This document shows positions 9,000-10,204 of a stretch of DNA of 10,204 nt, piece after piece (the stretch's first letter is position 1; every line of letters starts with the position of its first letter). The notes below the pieces were generated by a model, which worked only from the letters and a program-made list of their open reading frames with translations, was not told where the DNA came from and did no database searches. Both the position numbers and the translations under genes were made by a program. Source of the DNA: an uncultured Mycoplasmataceae bacterium (GTDB taxonomy: Bacteria; Bacillota_I; Bacilli_A; Mycoplasmatales; Mycoplasmoidaceae); the NCBI GenBank assembly GCA_949289925.1, contig CASEPW010000091.1, positions 1-10,204 on the forward strand, read 5' to 3'.

Positions 9000-10204
9000 T
9001 TCATTTTCTTTGCCATTTTATTTTTATTTAAATTAATATACAAGAATGGGATATTTATTTTTTTAGTTTGATTCAACGCTATAAGTATACCAATATTAAA
9101 AATAATACCTATAATTATCATTCCTAAAGATAAACCTAATGTTAATGAAGATGATAATGTTGCATAATCATTTGGAGATAAAGCAATTAAAATAGTAATG
9201 AATGATGCTAAAACAAATCCAAATGATAATGAATAAAATTCATTAAAAAATTTATTTTTTATTCAATTTATTACCATAACAGATGAAATGAAACCTAAAA
9301 TTGCTGCAACAATAATAATTATAAGATAAGGAGCTGATGAACCTGGCTTAACTATTTGAATATTATTAGAATCAACTCTACCTGCTAAATCTGCAATAAA
9401 AGTTGAAACGTTTTTGTAAGAGCCTGTTAAATATAACATTAAACTTCCTGAAATACCTGGAACTAACATAAAAAAACCAGCTAAATAACCAGACACTAAT
9501 AGAGTTAGCACAGTTCCCATATCAAAGTTTTTATAATTAAATGATTTATTAATACTCGGAATGAATGTAACCCCTCCTCCAAGTTGTGGAACAAAACGAA
9601 CAATTAAACCTATTGTTAATAAAATTAAAAATCCTAAAATAATTAATATAAGATTTATGATATTTTTCTTTTTTTGTTTTTGATCATTACTATTAAAATC
9701 AGAAAATTTAGTTAAATATTTTGGTAAGTTATTTTTATTAGTTAAAAGAAAAAATGGAATAGAAAAAAATGAGAAAGTTGCAAATAAGAAAACTAAAATA
9801 ATTCCTTGACCTGATTCTGAAATGAAATGAACAGATACAAGAAAAGCAGCCAATAATCCTATTCATACAATTAAGAAAGGCAATGATCATAATAAATATT
9901 TTCATCTAGTACCATAAATTTCAGGTTTAAAGATGTTTTTTATACCATTAATTAATTTGTCATAAAAACCAATGATGGATAATGTTGTTCCACCAGAATA
10001 ACCAGGGACTGCATCAGAAAATGCCATAAATAATCCATATAATGCATTTAATAGTAAGACTTTTGGATTTTTTCATCCTATTTCATTATCAATTTCCTCT
10101 TTTGTTTTTTTTGAATCATTTTTTGCTTCATTAATTTTGTCTTTAGCTGCTTTTATAAAATAATCATCATTATTAATAACATCATCAGTTATTCCTAATT
10201 TAGC
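8996..10204 (-). CDS. DUF368 family membrane protein, N-terminus beyond the window
   Basis: The family includes proteins recently shown to move undecaprenyl phosphate back across the membrane (PopT-type). The substrate here is not known. The window holds 402 residues with no start codon reached. Both inverted-repeat signatures of DUF368 are present: SDAVPGYSGGT (visible residues 63-73, followed by LSIIGFYDKLI) and LVPGISGS (247-254, followed by LMLYLTGSYKNV). Around them lie many hydrophobic segments: about visible 52-75, 105-125, 127-150, 180-200, 228-260, 290-315, 325-345 and 360-385. A Lys-rich loop (KQKKKN, about 175-180) lies between the halves. Five TGA codons encode Trp, in contexts such as WKNPK and VMVINWIKNKF. 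Ahead of the first membrane segment is a charged segment of at least 45 residues, unusual for the family. It converges on the DUF2130 gene with a 4-base overlap. Confidence 0.88.

Noticed and set aside
8986..9011. AAAGAAA ... TTTCTTT stem at the DUF2130/DUF368 junction as a terminator
   Set aside because: A 7-base stem with one G:C pair and a 12-base loop is too weak, and no T-run follows in proper register.

Overview
The window looks like a compact stretch of chromosome from a wall-less bacterium of the Mollicutes (Mycoplasma/Ureaplasma/Spiroplasma kind; genus not resolved). Base composition is extremely AT-rich. Eight of the nine genes read correctly only if TGA encodes tryptophan (genetic code 4). 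I count about 20 in-frame TGA codons at Trp positions and no in-frame TGG, so ordinary gene calling would split most of these genes into fragments. No rRNA, tRNA, CRISPR array, insertion sequence or phage gene was seen, and there is no gene-free stretch longer than about 60 bases.

Layout. From 35 to 766 (minus) lies nadE, NAD+ synthetase. It is divergent from mtnN (818-1501, plus), the MTA/SAH nucleosidase. mtnN converges, with 2 bases between stops, on a tightly packed minus-strand operon that is read from about 6603 down to 1504: scpA, scpB, glyS, dnaG. The gaps there are 2, 0 and 1 bases. It joins the two condensin accessory subunits (chromosome compaction and segregation) with glycyl-tRNA synthetase and DNA primase.

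Divergent from scpA is a plus-strand pair: mnmA (6656-7765), the tRNA 2-thiouridylase with a TTG start, overlapping by 8 bases a DUF2130 coiled-coil protein (7758-8999) that carries a possible nuclease-like D...ExK signature. This pair converges on a minus-strand DUF368 membrane protein (8996 to beyond the right edge), the family recently linked to polyprenyl-phosphate translocation. The two genes share a TTAA in which each strand reads its own TAA stop.

Both divergent intergenic gaps (about 51 and 52 bases) are built alike: back-to-back TATAAT -10 boxes, a perfect inverted repeat with 10-base arms, a good Shine-Dalgarno on the plus-strand gene, and no Shine-Dalgarno and almost no leader on the minus-strand gene. 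Most genes are recognisable housekeeping genes. The points most worth a second look are the twin palindromes with leaderless-type starts, the DUF368 protein in an apparently wall-less lineage, the mnmA-coupled DUF2130 protein, and the long acidic N-terminal extension of ScpB.
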